From a virus: 42,000 nucleotides of DNA. The stretch's first letter is position 1. The number at the start of each line of letters is the position of its first letter. The notes under the pieces were generated by a model. It ran no database searches, had not been told where the DNA came from, and saw only the letters and a program-made list of their open reading frames with translations. The stretch is taken from IMG/VR virus record IMGVR_UViG_3300020185_000104, positions 1 to 42,000 of that record; one strand, written 5' to 3'. The position numbers were made by a program, and so were the translations under genes. Of this stretch, positions 26,472 through 32,670 are shown one piece after another.

Positions 26472-27042
26472 ACATAAGGTCTTCTGCGCGGGTGCGGTAA
26501 TACTCCTTGTCGTCTATCTTGATTCTGTAGTCCATGTTCTTAGCGAATCCGACTACATCACCTACTTTTAATCCTAGTTCATCCACCCAAGGCGCCGCAA
26601 ATGCGACCATGCCTTTAGTGACAGGCGATTCCTTAAGCGTAACAACCTCGATGATGTCTGATTTCTTTTCTTTTTCTTCTTCCACTCCTTCGAGAAGCGC
26701 CCACCCCGCCAGCGGACGTACTCTTCCAGTCTCCTGGCACTTGTAAGCAATAGCCTGATTATTAATGGTAGCAGTAGGATCGAATCGAACAAGATAGTGA
26801 TTATCCTCACCAGTAAGAGGCTGACCATCATTAACAACAACGAGATGATGGAAGTAGAGTGTGTCACCAGCTTTGACTCCAGTATCGTATTTAAGCGGTG
26901 CTGAAACCACGACGGCTTCGGTAGTTCTGTTTTGGAATTCATTGAATCTATTGTCTATGTAAAGCTCAAGACCACTATTGGTCGTGATCGTATCGTTGAC
27001 GAGCTTTTCTATCTCGACAACAAACAAATCAAGTGTTTTCAT
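26458..27042 (-). CDS. GroES-like co-chaperonin
   Basis: 194 aa with two parts. Residues 35-110 contain AVVVSAPLKYDTGVKAGDTL, YFHHLVVVNDGQPLTGEDNH; residues 125-194 contain SPVTKGMVAFAAPWVDELGL, KVGDVVGFAKNMDYRIKIDD and end EYYRTRAEDLMYVEV. The end matches the GroES pattern G(D)xVxFxK.....kidg.eY...r..Dil.v. GroES proteins cap the chaperonin GroEL; phage versions (as T4 gp31) help fold the capsid protein. Two GroES-like segments exceed the usual 95-aa single domain, so this is an enlarged or duplicated version. The gene lies at the start of the late unit, before terminase. Confidence 0.65.
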   Translation of the reverse strand: MKTLDLFVVEIEKLVNDTITTNSGLELYIDNRFNEFQNRTTEAVVVSAPLKYDTGVKAGDTLYFHHLVVVNDGQPLTGEDNHYLVRFDPTATINNQAIAYKCQETGRVRPLAGWALLEGVEEEKEKKSDIIEVVTLKESPVTKGMVAFAAPWVDELGLKVGDVVGFAKNMDYRIKIDDKEYYRTRAEDLMYVEV

Positions 27043-27045
27043 AAA

Positions 27046-27282
27046 TTAAAAGTTTAAATCAAATTCAAGCATACAGGGCATCTCGTCTATGGATTTCCAC
27101 AGCAAGGTACCTTCATCGTTTTCAATATACACAAGGTATCTCTTCTTGCCAAACTTATGGAGATAATGATCGTCCTCCAGTATAGCAGATACCTGGCCTC
27201 TACCAGCTTTCATGCCGATATAATAAGCCATGCCGTCTTTCGGCTCCTTGCCGACGACAATTTTTCTAATAAGTCCTTCCAT
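27046..27282 (-). CDS. Small hypothetical protein
   Basis: 78 aa: MEGLIRKIVVGKEPKDGMAY, YIGMKAGRGQVSAILEDDHY and an acidic end. It looks like a compact beta-rich domain without Cys or membrane segments. It is 1 base from the upstream gene and 3 bases from the GroES-like gene, so it is in the same operon. I do not recognise the family. Confidence 0.55.
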   Translation of the reverse strand: MEGLIRKIVVGKEPKDGMAYYIGMKAGRGQVSAILEDDHYLHKFGKKRYLVYIENDEGTLLWKSIDEMPCMLEFDLNF

Positions 27283-27283
27283 T

Positions 27284-27580
27284 TTAGTTTAGGGATATAC
27301 CCAAATCACCCAAGAGGTCGTCTAATGAATCATCTTCTTGATAAGCGTTATCCATGACTTCTTTTAGTGTGTTTAGCTCTGCCCTACTCTCTAGGTTAAA
27401 GCTGTACATGGTCTTCATTTCTGCGCTTTCATCGCCAGTCTCAACAGAGTCAAAGTCTATAACACCTACAACTATAGAGGCTAGAGTGCGATCTTTCATT
27501 TCGAACTCATCAATTGTCTCCTCCATCTTTTTGACGAGAGAATACATTTCGGCAAAGAAGAGGGTGTCTTTCGGGTTCAT
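27284..27580 (-). CDS. Small acidic hypothetical protein
   Basis: 98 aa, strongly acidic and helical: MNPKDTLFFAEMYSLVKKME, ETIDEFEMKDRTLASIVVGV, ending DSLDDLLGDLGISLN. It is the first gene of the leftward unit from 27.6 kb and is preceded by TATATTTG at 27600-27607. The neighbouring gene at 27621 runs the opposite way. No family is recognised. Confidence 0.55.
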   Translation of the reverse strand: MNPKDTLFFAEMYSLVKKMEETIDEFEMKDRTLASIVVGVIDFDSVETGDESAEMKTMYSFNLESRAELNTLKEVMDNAYQEDDSLDDLLGDLGISLN

Positions 27581-27599
27581 GATGTAAATTTGTTTAAGT

Positions 27600-27607
27600 C
27601 AAATATA
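27600..27607 (-). promoter_or_regulatory. TATATTTG motif, candidate late promoter for the GroES/terminase unit
   Basis: Minus-strand octamer in the 40-base divergent gap between genes at 27580 (minus) and 27621 (plus). A TTGACTT lies about 20-25 nt upstream, a possible degenerate -33 element. Confidence 0.45.
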
Positions 27608-27620
27608 CGACACAATTCAG

Positions 27621-28040
27621 ATGCCTAAGTCAACCGTTAAGAAGACAAGATTGTTTCGAGAGGTTTCGAAGCTACCAGAGAAGTATGTAAAGAATAACTA
27701 CTTAAAGAACTTACGTAGTGCTACAGATGAGTTCCTGGAGAGCAACCCAGACCTAACGAGGTCGTATCTACAGCTAATGCTGTTCTTATATGATTTAGAG
27801 TTCTTTACTATATCGTGGGTGGCAGAGAACTACGGTATGTACAAAAAGAACCTAGCTGACAGAATGATATACCCCCTTGTATCTAGTGGTTATCTATACA
27901 AACACTTCGATAAACTTACGCCGTCTCAAACCTTAGAGGATCACTTGTTTCGTGATGAGACAAAATACAACTACAGGGTTCGTTATGCGCTATCTCAGAA
28001 GGGTAGGCTAGCGGTACAGCGATTCTATAACTCTCTTTAG
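27621..28040 (+). CDS. Winged-helix-like protein, single plus-strand gene in the late block
   Basis: 139 aa: MPKSTVKKTRLFREVSKLPE, KYVKNNYLKNLRSATDEFLE, then LTRSYLQLMLFLYDLEFFTI, SWVAENYGMYKKNLADRMIY, PLVSSGYLYKHFDKL and YRVRYALSQKGRLAVQRFYN. The second half follows a MarR/winged-helix layout: helix, recognition helix around NYGMYKKNLADRMIYPLVSSG, then a beta hairpin and 'LSQKGR(L)AV' typical of such wings. It is the only plus-strand gene left of 30.4 kb and faces the small basic gene at 28037, with overlapping stops. A DNA-binding regulator or a virion wHTH protein is possible. Confidence 0.6.
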   Translation: MPKSTVKKTRLFREVSKLPEKYVKNNYLKNLRSATDEFLESNPDLTRSYLQLMLFLYDLEFFTISWVAENYGMYKKNLADRMIYPLVSSGYLYKHFDKLTPSQTLEDHLFRDETKYNYRVRYALSQKGRLAVQRFYNSL

Positions 28041-28171
28041 CGGCCCTGACCTCGATACTTTTTCTTGTAGTTCTTGCTTGTTTTATTGCTAGATGTTTTG
28101 GTCTTAGCATGTACTCCTGGGCGTTTTACGTTACCTTCTTCTGGAGCGTAGTTGTTTAATTGCTTTGCCAT
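28037..28171 (-). CDS. Small basic protein, unknown
   Basis: 44 aa: MAKQLNNYAPEEGNVKRPGV then HAKTKTSSNKTSKNYKKKYR and GQGR. It starts at 28171 with a one-base overlap (TAATG) on the stop of the endolysin gene and ends in an overlap with the convergent stop of the plus-strand gene. NYAPEEG...KRPGVHAKTKTS is a wording I recall from tiny proteins of related Bacteroidota phages. It is very basic and probably disordered; the role is unknown. Confidence 0.6.
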   Translation of the reverse strand: MAKQLNNYAPEEGNVKRPGVHAKTKTSSNKTSKNYKKKYRGQGR

Positions 28172-28632
28172 TATATTACTTTATAATAAACCCCTTTACT
28201 GTCTCGGTAGGCTCGCTTGATCTGCTTTCTGTTCTTCCCACTCTCTTTAAATGATACGTGTACCCAGGCAGGGTTCTCGTCATCTCCGAACTCCCATATC
28301 ATCTGATCCCACTCTAGGTTCTTCTTGATGAAGTCGAATATCTGAGAGTTAGTGACCTTCCCATACATATCGGCGTCTATATCAATAGCCTCCCCAATCA
28401 TATGCTGAGAGTATTTACTCCCCCCAATCGCCTTGTTTAGCTCTTTTGACCTAAAGCCAGAAGTAACCCCGATGGGTACACCGAAGTGATCACGTATTGG
28501 TTGGAAGATATGGTCCGCTACAGCCTGTAGGTTATTAATTGCCCACTGGTCAGGGGTGTTGTCAATCCCTTTTCTTGTCGCGGTGTTGGACTTCACCACT
28601 TCTCTTAGCGTTAGATTTTTGCTTAACTTCAT
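28171..28632 (-). CDS. Endolysin, peptidase M15 family (D-Ala-D-Ala carboxypeptidase/L-Ala-D-Glu type)
   Basis: 153 aa from the ATG at 28632 (MKLSKNLTLREVVKSNTATR); an upstream TTG at 28653 is the alternative start. Visible M15 signature: VTSGFRSKELNKAIGGSKYS, QHMIGEAIDID with Zn ligands His and Asp, then the C-terminal MIWEFGDDENPAWVHVSF with the second His. M15 enzymes cut peptidoglycan cross-link or stem peptides, so this is the likely lysis enzyme. There is no signal peptide; release would need a holin. The gene is followed by a coupled small basic protein. Confidence 0.85.
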   Translation of the reverse strand: MKLSKNLTLREVVKSNTATRKGIDNTPDQWAINNLQAVADHIFQPIRDHFGVPIGVTSGFRSKELNKAIGGSKYSQHMIGEAIDIDADMYGKVTNSQIFDFIKKNLEWDQMIWEFGDDENPAWVHVSFKESGKNRKQIKRAYRDSKGVYYKVI

Positions 28633-28708
28633 TGAATTTATTTTTCTCTGCAATATACGCAGGGTTTATCCGCTTAAGCCTCGGATTGAAGTAGTTCTTA
28701 CTACCCAC
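28562..28708 (-). CDS. Possible 48-aa basic protein with GTG start
   Basis: The frame opens with GTG whose G is the last base of the TAG stop of the upstream gene (TAGTG), copying the one-base overlap style found throughout this phage. It encodes VGSKNYFNPRLKRINPAYIA, then EKNKFNEVKQKSNAKRSGEV and stops at TGA 28564-28562, overlapping the endolysin start by 71 bases in another frame. The 75-base gap between the neighbours would otherwise be empty. Supported by start geometry and composition only. Confidence 0.4.
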   Translation of the reverse strand: MGSKNYFNPRLKRINPAYIAEKNKFNEVKQKSNAKRSGEVQHRDKKRD

Positions 28709-28926
28709 TACCTGTTAGAGTAAACCCTATAAAAGGTCTTCTTGGTCTTTGGGTCTGTAATAGCAACTAACTTGTGTTTAGCCTTACCAGTGGTTGGGCC
28801 TAACTTGTTTGTCATATTGTGAGACTTTGCTCTGGCTAATGCAATAGCCTCTTTGGCTGTTTTACCTTCAGTCGTCCAACCAGAATAACTATCAAGCTTC
28901 TTTTTAGGATCTGTTACTTTCCTCAT
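28708..28926 (-). CDS. Small basic hypothetical protein
   Basis: 72 aa: MRKVTDPKKKLDSYSGWTTE, GKTAKEAIALARAKSHNMTN, then VAITDPKTKKTFYRVYSNR. A short helix followed by a beta hairpin is likely. It starts in a 4-base overlap (ATGA) with the gene upstream. No family is recognised. It belongs to the group of small lysine-rich proteins that dominate both ends of the late block. Confidence 0.55.
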   Translation of the reverse strand: MRKVTDPKKKLDSYSGWTTEGKTAKEAIALARAKSHNMTNKLGPTTGKAKHKLVAITDPKTKKTFYRVYSNR

Positions 28927-29924
28927 TGTCTTTTGTATGGTCTCATTCTTCCGTTTGGAGACTGTCCCATTCCTTTATAGTCACTTAGCTTTTCCATAAG
29001 ATCTTCCATTCTTGAAGCTCCTTGTCCGCCTTGAGCCTCTCTAGCCACCTTTCTGCTGTCGTCTCTCATCATTTCGCTCTCCATCTCTCCAGCATCTAAT
29101 GAATATGTTCCGTCTCCCAATGGAAAGATCCTATAATCCATGTCCTCAATCAATCCTTCTCTGTTAGGGTTGCCGTAGCTCTCCCAGTCTCCGAACACAG
29201 GTACAACCTTTCCGTCAGGAAGTTCCATTGAAACGTACTGTTGACCAGAATCGGGGATTGTCTTAATAGATCCTACAGCGTATTGTCCTGCAATCTTAAT
29301 GCTGTACCCATCGCCTTTTACTTTACCGCCTTGTTCAAACTTACCACCCGCTCCATACTTGTTTCCGTACTGGTTTCTCTTGTAATCAGAAAGTTTTTCT
29401 AGCAGATCCTCCGTTTTAGAAGCTCCTTGTCCTCCTTTGACTTTAGCGGACAACCTTTCTTCAGCGTTAAACGGTCCTTTACCGCGATCTGATCTGTCAA
29501 CTGAGTTTAGTTTATCCAAGAGGTCTTTAGTTGTGCCTTTGTCTTCGTACTGAACTTCTTCAGCCATATTGAACCCTTCCTCCATCCCAGCCTGTGCCTG
29601 AGTTTGTTCTTCATCAATCTCGTATGCACCGTCTCCAGTAGGACGAATAATGTACTCATGGTCATCGCTAATAAATCGGGATCTAGAGTTACTGTATTTA
29701 CTGAAATCTCCGTAAACCTTTACAGCACCTATGTCTTCCCACTCTTGATCCGATGATCCCGATGGTAAACCATCAGCGTCGCCTGCATACCAAACAAAGG
29801 TTCTTCCATCGGCGCTATTCCTAACCCTAGATGCTTCTTGGCCGTACATGCGTTCACCAAGATGGTTGCTGGGAAATCTGCCTCGAAATCTACCTCCCTG
29901 GTCATATCGTTTTTTAGAAATCAT
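28923..29924 (-). CDS. Gly-rich protein with internal duplication and YxxGG motifs
   Basis: 333 aa. It starts MISKKRYDQGGRFRGRFPSN. Two related halves (about 40-190 and 200-325) each hold a beta-rich domain ending with D(G)xYxI(D/S)xxE(T/M)E and then QGGQGAS(K/R)(T/M)EDL(L/M)EKLSDYK. In the linker is NKYGAGGKFEQGGKVKGDGY. Tyr-x-x-Gly-Gly occurs at the N-terminus and again in the linker, as in the small proteins at 6802 and 6990. The function is unknown; a virion or ejected protein would fit its place in the late block. TATATTTG ends 4 nt before the ATG. Confidence 0.6.
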   Translation of the reverse strand: MISKKRYDQGGRFRGRFPSNHLGERMYGQEASRVRNSADGRTFVWYAGDADGLPSGSSDQEWEDIGAVKVYGDFSKYSNSRSRFISDDHEYIIRPTGDGAYEIDEEQTQAQAGMEEGFNMAEEVQYEDKGTTKDLLDKLNSVDRSDRGKGPFNAEERLSAKVKGGQGASKTEDLLEKLSDYKRNQYGNKYGAGGKFEQGGKVKGDGYSIKIAGQYAVGSIKTIPDSGQQYVSMELPDGKVVPVFGDWESYGNPNREGLIEDMDYRIFPLGDGTYSLDAGEMESEMMRDDSRKVAREAQGGQGASRMEDLMEKLSDYKGMGQSPNGRMRPYKRQ

Positions 29925-29928
29925 AAGA

Positions 29929-29936
29929 CAAATATA
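29929..29936 (-). promoter_or_regulatory. TATATTTG motif 4 nt before ATG
   Basis: Minus-strand TATATTTG-TCTT-ATG (29924). The gap is the same 4 nt as at 1673, 7684 and 30370, so the transcript would be almost leaderless. Confidence 0.45.
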
Positions 29937-30365
29937 CTACTTCTTAGATTTAATGTATTTCTTGATCTCCTTACGAGTCTGTATATAGTTCTTTTTAATT
30001 CGCTTCCTGTCTGACCTCATGTCCTTCATGGCTTCTTTAGCTCCAGGATCTTTGTCTCTCTTTAATTGCTTGGCAATAAGCTTGCGTCTTTCTACGGCGT
30101 GGCGAGCAATCTGTCGGGCTTTCTTTCTTATACCCCCACCATTTTTATAACTAGCTGGAGAGCTCAGCCTGGTTCTTCTAATGAAGTTGCCTTCCGTGTC
30201 TTGGGTAAGTTCCGACCCAAGCTGTCGTTCTTCAGGGGTTGCCTTAGAGTTATAAACCTTGTCTGCAACTTCTCTCCTCTTGCTCTTTCCTACAGCACCA
30301 GAGTAGGGGGAGCTAAAGTCTACATCTGTAGATCTTTTAAAAGGCTTTTTTTTCTTAGCTTTCAT
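29937..30365 (-). CDS. Lysine/arginine-rich protein, first late gene
   Basis: 142 aa, more than 30 percent Lys plus Arg. It starts MKAKKKKPFKRSTDVDFSSP (compare MKAKKKCNCG at 6802), has SYKNGGGIRKKARQIARHAV and a helical basic tail (MKDMRSDRKRIKKNYIQTRK). It is the first gene leftward of the divergent region, with TATATTTG ending 4 nt before ATG. A DNA-condensing or virion-packaged role is suggested by charge; no domain is recognised. Confidence 0.6.
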   Translation of the reverse strand: MKAKKKKPFKRSTDVDFSSPYSGAVGKSKRREVADKVYNSKATPEERQLGSELTQDTEGNFIRRTRLSSPASYKNGGGIRKKARQIARHAVERRKLIAKQLKRDKDPGAKEAMKDMRSDRKRIKKNYIQTRKEIKKYIKSKK

Positions 30366-30369
30366 ACTG

Positions 30370-30377
30370 CAAATATA
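30370..30377 (-). promoter_or_regulatory. TATATTTG motif at the start of the late block
   Basis: Minus-strand TATATTTG-CAGT-ATG (30365). It is the first such motif leftward of the divergent region and the best candidate for the rightmost late promoter. Confidence 0.5.
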
Positions 30378-30617
30378 ATGAAGACAGTTTTAGCGCCTTT
30401 ACAACTTAATTAGTTTGATTGACGCTCCGTAGCTTCTGTTTTATTACTTTCATAAGTAATCCTAAAGACAGCTTCGTAGGTTTAAAACATCTATGAAGCT
30501 TTATCGCTGAATAGCTTTGGCGAAGTTACAACTTTTTTCTTACAAAGTCAAGTCAGTAAAACACTTTAATGAAACCCTCTAAGCCTCTAAGCGACAGCCT
30601 ATTAACCAGTATAAAGA

Positions 30618-30651
30618 GGTGGTTTGTGGATAACTCTGTGCATAAGCCACC
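30618..30651. promoter_or_regulatory. Two DnaA boxes inside a stem-loop
   Basis: TGTGGATAA (30625-30633, reverse complement TTATCCACA) and TGTGCATAA (30637-30645, reverse complement TTATGCACA) both match the bacterial DnaA consensus TTATNCACA exactly, in the same orientation, 3 nt apart (12-nt pitch). GGTGGTTT and AAGCCACC (one G-U) flank them as an 8-bp stem. Confidence 0.7.
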
Positions 30652-30804
30652 GCAAGAAGCGGCGAAAAAAGGGGATCGCCAAAAAATTTCTGTGTAATAC
30701 AGAGTTTGGGGATTCTTTTATACGTATGAACGTTGTGTCCTCGAAACCGAAACGAATCTCGTAAACCCCGTAGGTATAATGCAAGGGGGTTTTAGCCAGA
30801 ACTT

Positions 30805-31199
30805 TTAGCCTTTAGGCTAATCAGATAAGTGGCTAACTTCTACGAAGTTAAGAGTTGATTGTAGTTAACTAACTACTAATCAAAGGAATAGAGTCGATTG
30901 GTTAGAAACAGCTTGAAGCTAAACTACTCCGTAGTTCAAGAGGAACCACTGTCAATCCTCCCCCTAACCTCTTAGGTTAGATAACAACCTTCAATACTGA
31001 AGGTTAACTATCTCTTCAAGAAGAGATGCTCAAGAGGCTGAAACTGAGGGCTTTCCTCCAACGCATTGAATCCCTAAAGGGATCGTATCTTGGTAGTCAA
31101 GGCGTGAGTATCAACTTGTTGATACCGTAGGTTGAATGGAGTAGAGATAGAGTATATGAAGAAGGAGTCTTATGACTTCTTCATTTACTCTTTATCTCT
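30805..31199. repeat. Array of short hairpins
   Basis: Successive perfect or near-perfect stems: TTAGCC/GGCTAA (30805-30820), TAACTTC/GAAGTTA (30834-30850), GTAGTT/AACTAC (30861-30876), AACTAC/GTAGTT (30922-30936), CTAACCT/AGGTTAG (30964-30980), AACCTTCA/TGAAGGTT (30986-31005), ATCTCTTC/GAAGAGAT (31010-31027), ATCCC/GGGAT (31070-31083), GTATCAAC/GTTGATAC (31108-31125), and a long one at 31143-31199 (AGAGATA, GAGTA, ATGAAGAA and GTC pairing with their complements, with small bulges). Stem sequences differ from each other; only the shape repeats. Confidence 0.8.
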
Positions 31200-31255
31200 T
31201 AAAGGTTTGGTTTTGGAAGTCAGCCATCCTTTAGGAAACTCAAAATCTCTTAACA

Positions 31256-31984
31256 ATGTCGAAGACATTAGAAAACAAATCAGCTATGCTGAAAGACCTC
31301 AAGAAAGCTGTAAACAGCTTTGTTTACTCTCCTTCGGAGAGCAAGTTGGCAAACTGCCGACTCCAAGTTACTGAACTTGTTCAGTTCCTTCAGTCCATCG
31401 AAGTTCCGAAGGAAGAGGATAAGAAGCCAAAGGCTTCTAAGTCAAAGTCCAAAGCTTCCAAGCCGAAGGCTACTCCGAAGCCAAAGGCTTCCAAGTCTTC
31501 CAAGCCGAAGGCTTCTAAGTCTTCGAAGAAGACAGGGAGAGTGGCTGAAATCGAAGCCCTTCTATCTTCTGGTAAGAAGATGAAGAGAGCAGAACGTTCC
31601 GTTCTGAACAAGGAGTTGTTTGCTCTGCAAACAGCAGAGAGACGCTCTTCAAAGAAGAGCAAGTCAAAAGCTGTCCGTCGTCCTAAGAGGACGTCAGCTA
31701 ATGGTCTTGAGTTAACTCAAGCTAAGACAGCAACTGCCAACAAGGTTGGCAAGGTCAAGAAGACCAAAGTCGTCAACGCAGTTGACGGTGGTGAGGCTCA
31801 GCCGTTCGAACCTCGTAAAGAGGTTCCAGTAGTCGAACCGAAGGTTCGTCGGAAAGAGCAAATGAAGTTGACTCTCCTGGAAGGAGAGACTCCTCAGGAA
31901 GCGATGGCTCGGCACCGCTCTGCTCAGATAGAGGCGGAGCGCCTTGAAGCCTTGGCTTTGATTGCTGAAACTGCTCCATTCTGA
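31256..31984 (+). CDS. Lysine/alanine/serine-rich histone H1-like DNA-binding protein
   Basis: 242 aa. Residues 1-50 form a helical domain (MLKDLKKAVNSFVYSPSESK, LQVTELVQFLQS). Residues 55-95 are a KAS/KPKA repeat tail as in bacterial histone H1-like proteins; residues 100-160 add more Lys/Arg-rich helix (SSGKKMKRAERSVLNKELFA), and the C-terminus (residues 205-242) is helical and acidic-basic mixed. A chromatin-like or genome-condensing early protein is plausible. The coding DNA is unusual: it is filled with short triloop hairpins, and the stop codon TGA lies in the hairpin TGATAAC/GTTATCA (31982-31998). It is the first gene of the early block. Confidence 0.65.
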   Translation: MSKTLENKSAMLKDLKKAVNSFVYSPSESKLANCRLQVTELVQFLQSIEVPKEEDKKPKASKSKSKASKPKATPKPKASKSSKPKASKSSKKTGRVAEIEALLSSGKKMKRAERSVLNKELFALQTAERRSSKKSKSKAVRRPKRTSANGLELTQAKTATANKVGKVKKTKVVNAVDGGEAQPFEPRKEVPVVEPKVRRKEQMKLTLLEGETPQEAMARHRSAQIEAERLEALALIAETAPF

Positions 31985-32034
31985 TAACGTAGTTATCAAT
32001 TCATTAGTTATAAAACCCTTTAAATCATAGATTT

Positions 32035-32277
32035 ATGTCAATTTACTCTTTTATCTTCCCCCTTGGGGAATCAGAATTCCGCACAAAAATGTGCTTTCCG
32101 TCCGTGGCAGACGCTCAGACTTGGGCGGCTGGGCAACTCCTCAAAGATGGGAGTGAATGGTGCCTCCTCAAGGAGGTTCCTTCGAGCGACCACGTGTTCG
32201 ATCCCGTGGAGGAAGCGCACTATGCTGTCCGCTGGACTGCGGATATGCCTTACTTCGATACTCTCTTCATCGACTAA
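32035..32277 (+). CDS. Small hypothetical protein
   Basis: 80 aa: MSIYSFIFPLGESEFRTKMC, FPSVADAQTWAAGQLLKDGS, ending DMPYFDTLFID. It looks like a small alpha/beta domain with two Cys and many aromatic residues. The start ATG follows an AT-rich leader (GATTTATG). A palindromic ACCCTAAAGGGT (32280-32291) follows its stop. The family is unknown. Confidence 0.55.
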   Translation: MSIYSFIFPLGESEFRTKMCFPSVADAQTWAAGQLLKDGSEWCLLKEVPSSDHVFDPVEEAHYAVRWTADMPYFDTLFID

Positions 32278-32302
32278 TTACCCTAAAGGGTAGAAAATTA
32301 AA

Positions 32303-32334
32303 TTTGGAAAGATGGAAAGTATGTTCTATCTTTG
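32303..32334 (+). promoter_or_regulatory. Early promoter P1 (Bacteroidota type)
   Basis: TTTG (32303-32306), exactly 20 nt, TATCTTTG (32327-32334): a full match to the Bacteroidota -33/-7 consensus. The -33 flank AAATTAAATTTGGAA is shared with P2. The transcript leader has GGC/GCC pairing (32340-32351) and the box TCAAAATCTCAAT (32356-32368), ending 3 nt before ATG 32372. Confidence 0.88.
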
Positions 32335-32371
32335 CAGTCGGCAATTCAGCCAAACTCAAAATCTCAATCCT

Positions 32372-32539
32372 ATGCTCAACAGCACAGATACACAGCGCAA
32401 AAAAGCGCAAATGGCTTCGGCTCTCTTCAATGATGTTCAACTCCTTGGCTCTGCATTCACTTGCACTGCAAGCTTCGATGCACTCTCCTGCGATGAGCAG
32501 ATGCGCCTTGAAGACCTCGTAAACTCCTCCTCCAAATGA
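32372..32539 (+). CDS. Small hypothetical early protein
   Basis: 55 aa from the ATG at 32372 (MLNSTDTQRKKAQMASALFN); the frame is open from 32312, but that lies inside the promoter. The protein is helical with a likely amphipathic segment DVQLLGSAFTCTASFDALSC and ends DLVNSSSK. It is preceded by promoter P1 and the conserved leader box, and it overlaps the next start by 4 bases (ATGA). The function is unknown. Confidence 0.6.
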   Translation: MLNSTDTQRKKAQMASALFNDVQLLGSAFTCTASFDALSCDEQMRLEDLVNSSSK

Positions 32540-32670
32540 GAGCGTTACTACTGATGGGTGCTCTTGCGATAGTGTCCTTGGGTTCAGCCCAAACTTCAGA
32601 AGATTCCTCCCCTGAAGGGGAGCAACAAACAATCACTCAAGCGGATGATGATGATGAGTCCGCAGGTTAG
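32536..32670 (+). CDS. Small exported peptide (signal peptide, 44 aa)
   Basis: MRALLLMGALAIVSLGSAQT is a textbook signal peptide with a probable cleavage after GSA; the mature part is only about 25 residues, acidic, ending in DDDDESAG. The start overlaps the previous stop (ATGA). The acidic Asp run is encoded by GAT repeats within a GCGGA/TCCGC stem (32641-32663). The TAG stop ends at 32670, the first base of the hammerhead ribozyme. A role at the cell surface or periplasm, such as inhibiting other phages, is possible but not shown. Confidence 0.6.
   Translation: MRALLLMGALAIVSLGSAQTSEDSSPEGEQQTITQADDDDESAG

Larger units (their letters stand above)
30366..31255. other. Divergent intergenic region, candidate replication origin
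   Basis: 890 bases without a convincing gene between the leftward late and rightward early blocks. It holds two DnaA boxes at 30625-30645, AT-rich runs around 30530-30545 and 30661-30680, and a chain of hairpins through 31199. A TAGCTTTG at 30512-30519 (plus strand) resembles a -7 element without a clear -33 partner. Small frames at 30602-30784 (minus) and 31132-31374 (plus) are considered spurious. The combination of divergence, DnaA boxes and hairpins is what an origin would show; this is inference. Confidence 0.55.

Noticed and set aside
30602-30784. 60-aa minus-strand frame in the divergent region
   Set aside because: It covers the DnaA boxes, has an unlikely composition and no start context.
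30805-31199. CRISPR array
   Set aside because: The hairpins have no common repeat sequence and no regular spacer length.
31132-31374. 80-aa open frame before the histone-like gene
   Set aside because: Its first half lies in the long hairpin at 31143-31199 and its second half is a shifted frame of the following gene.
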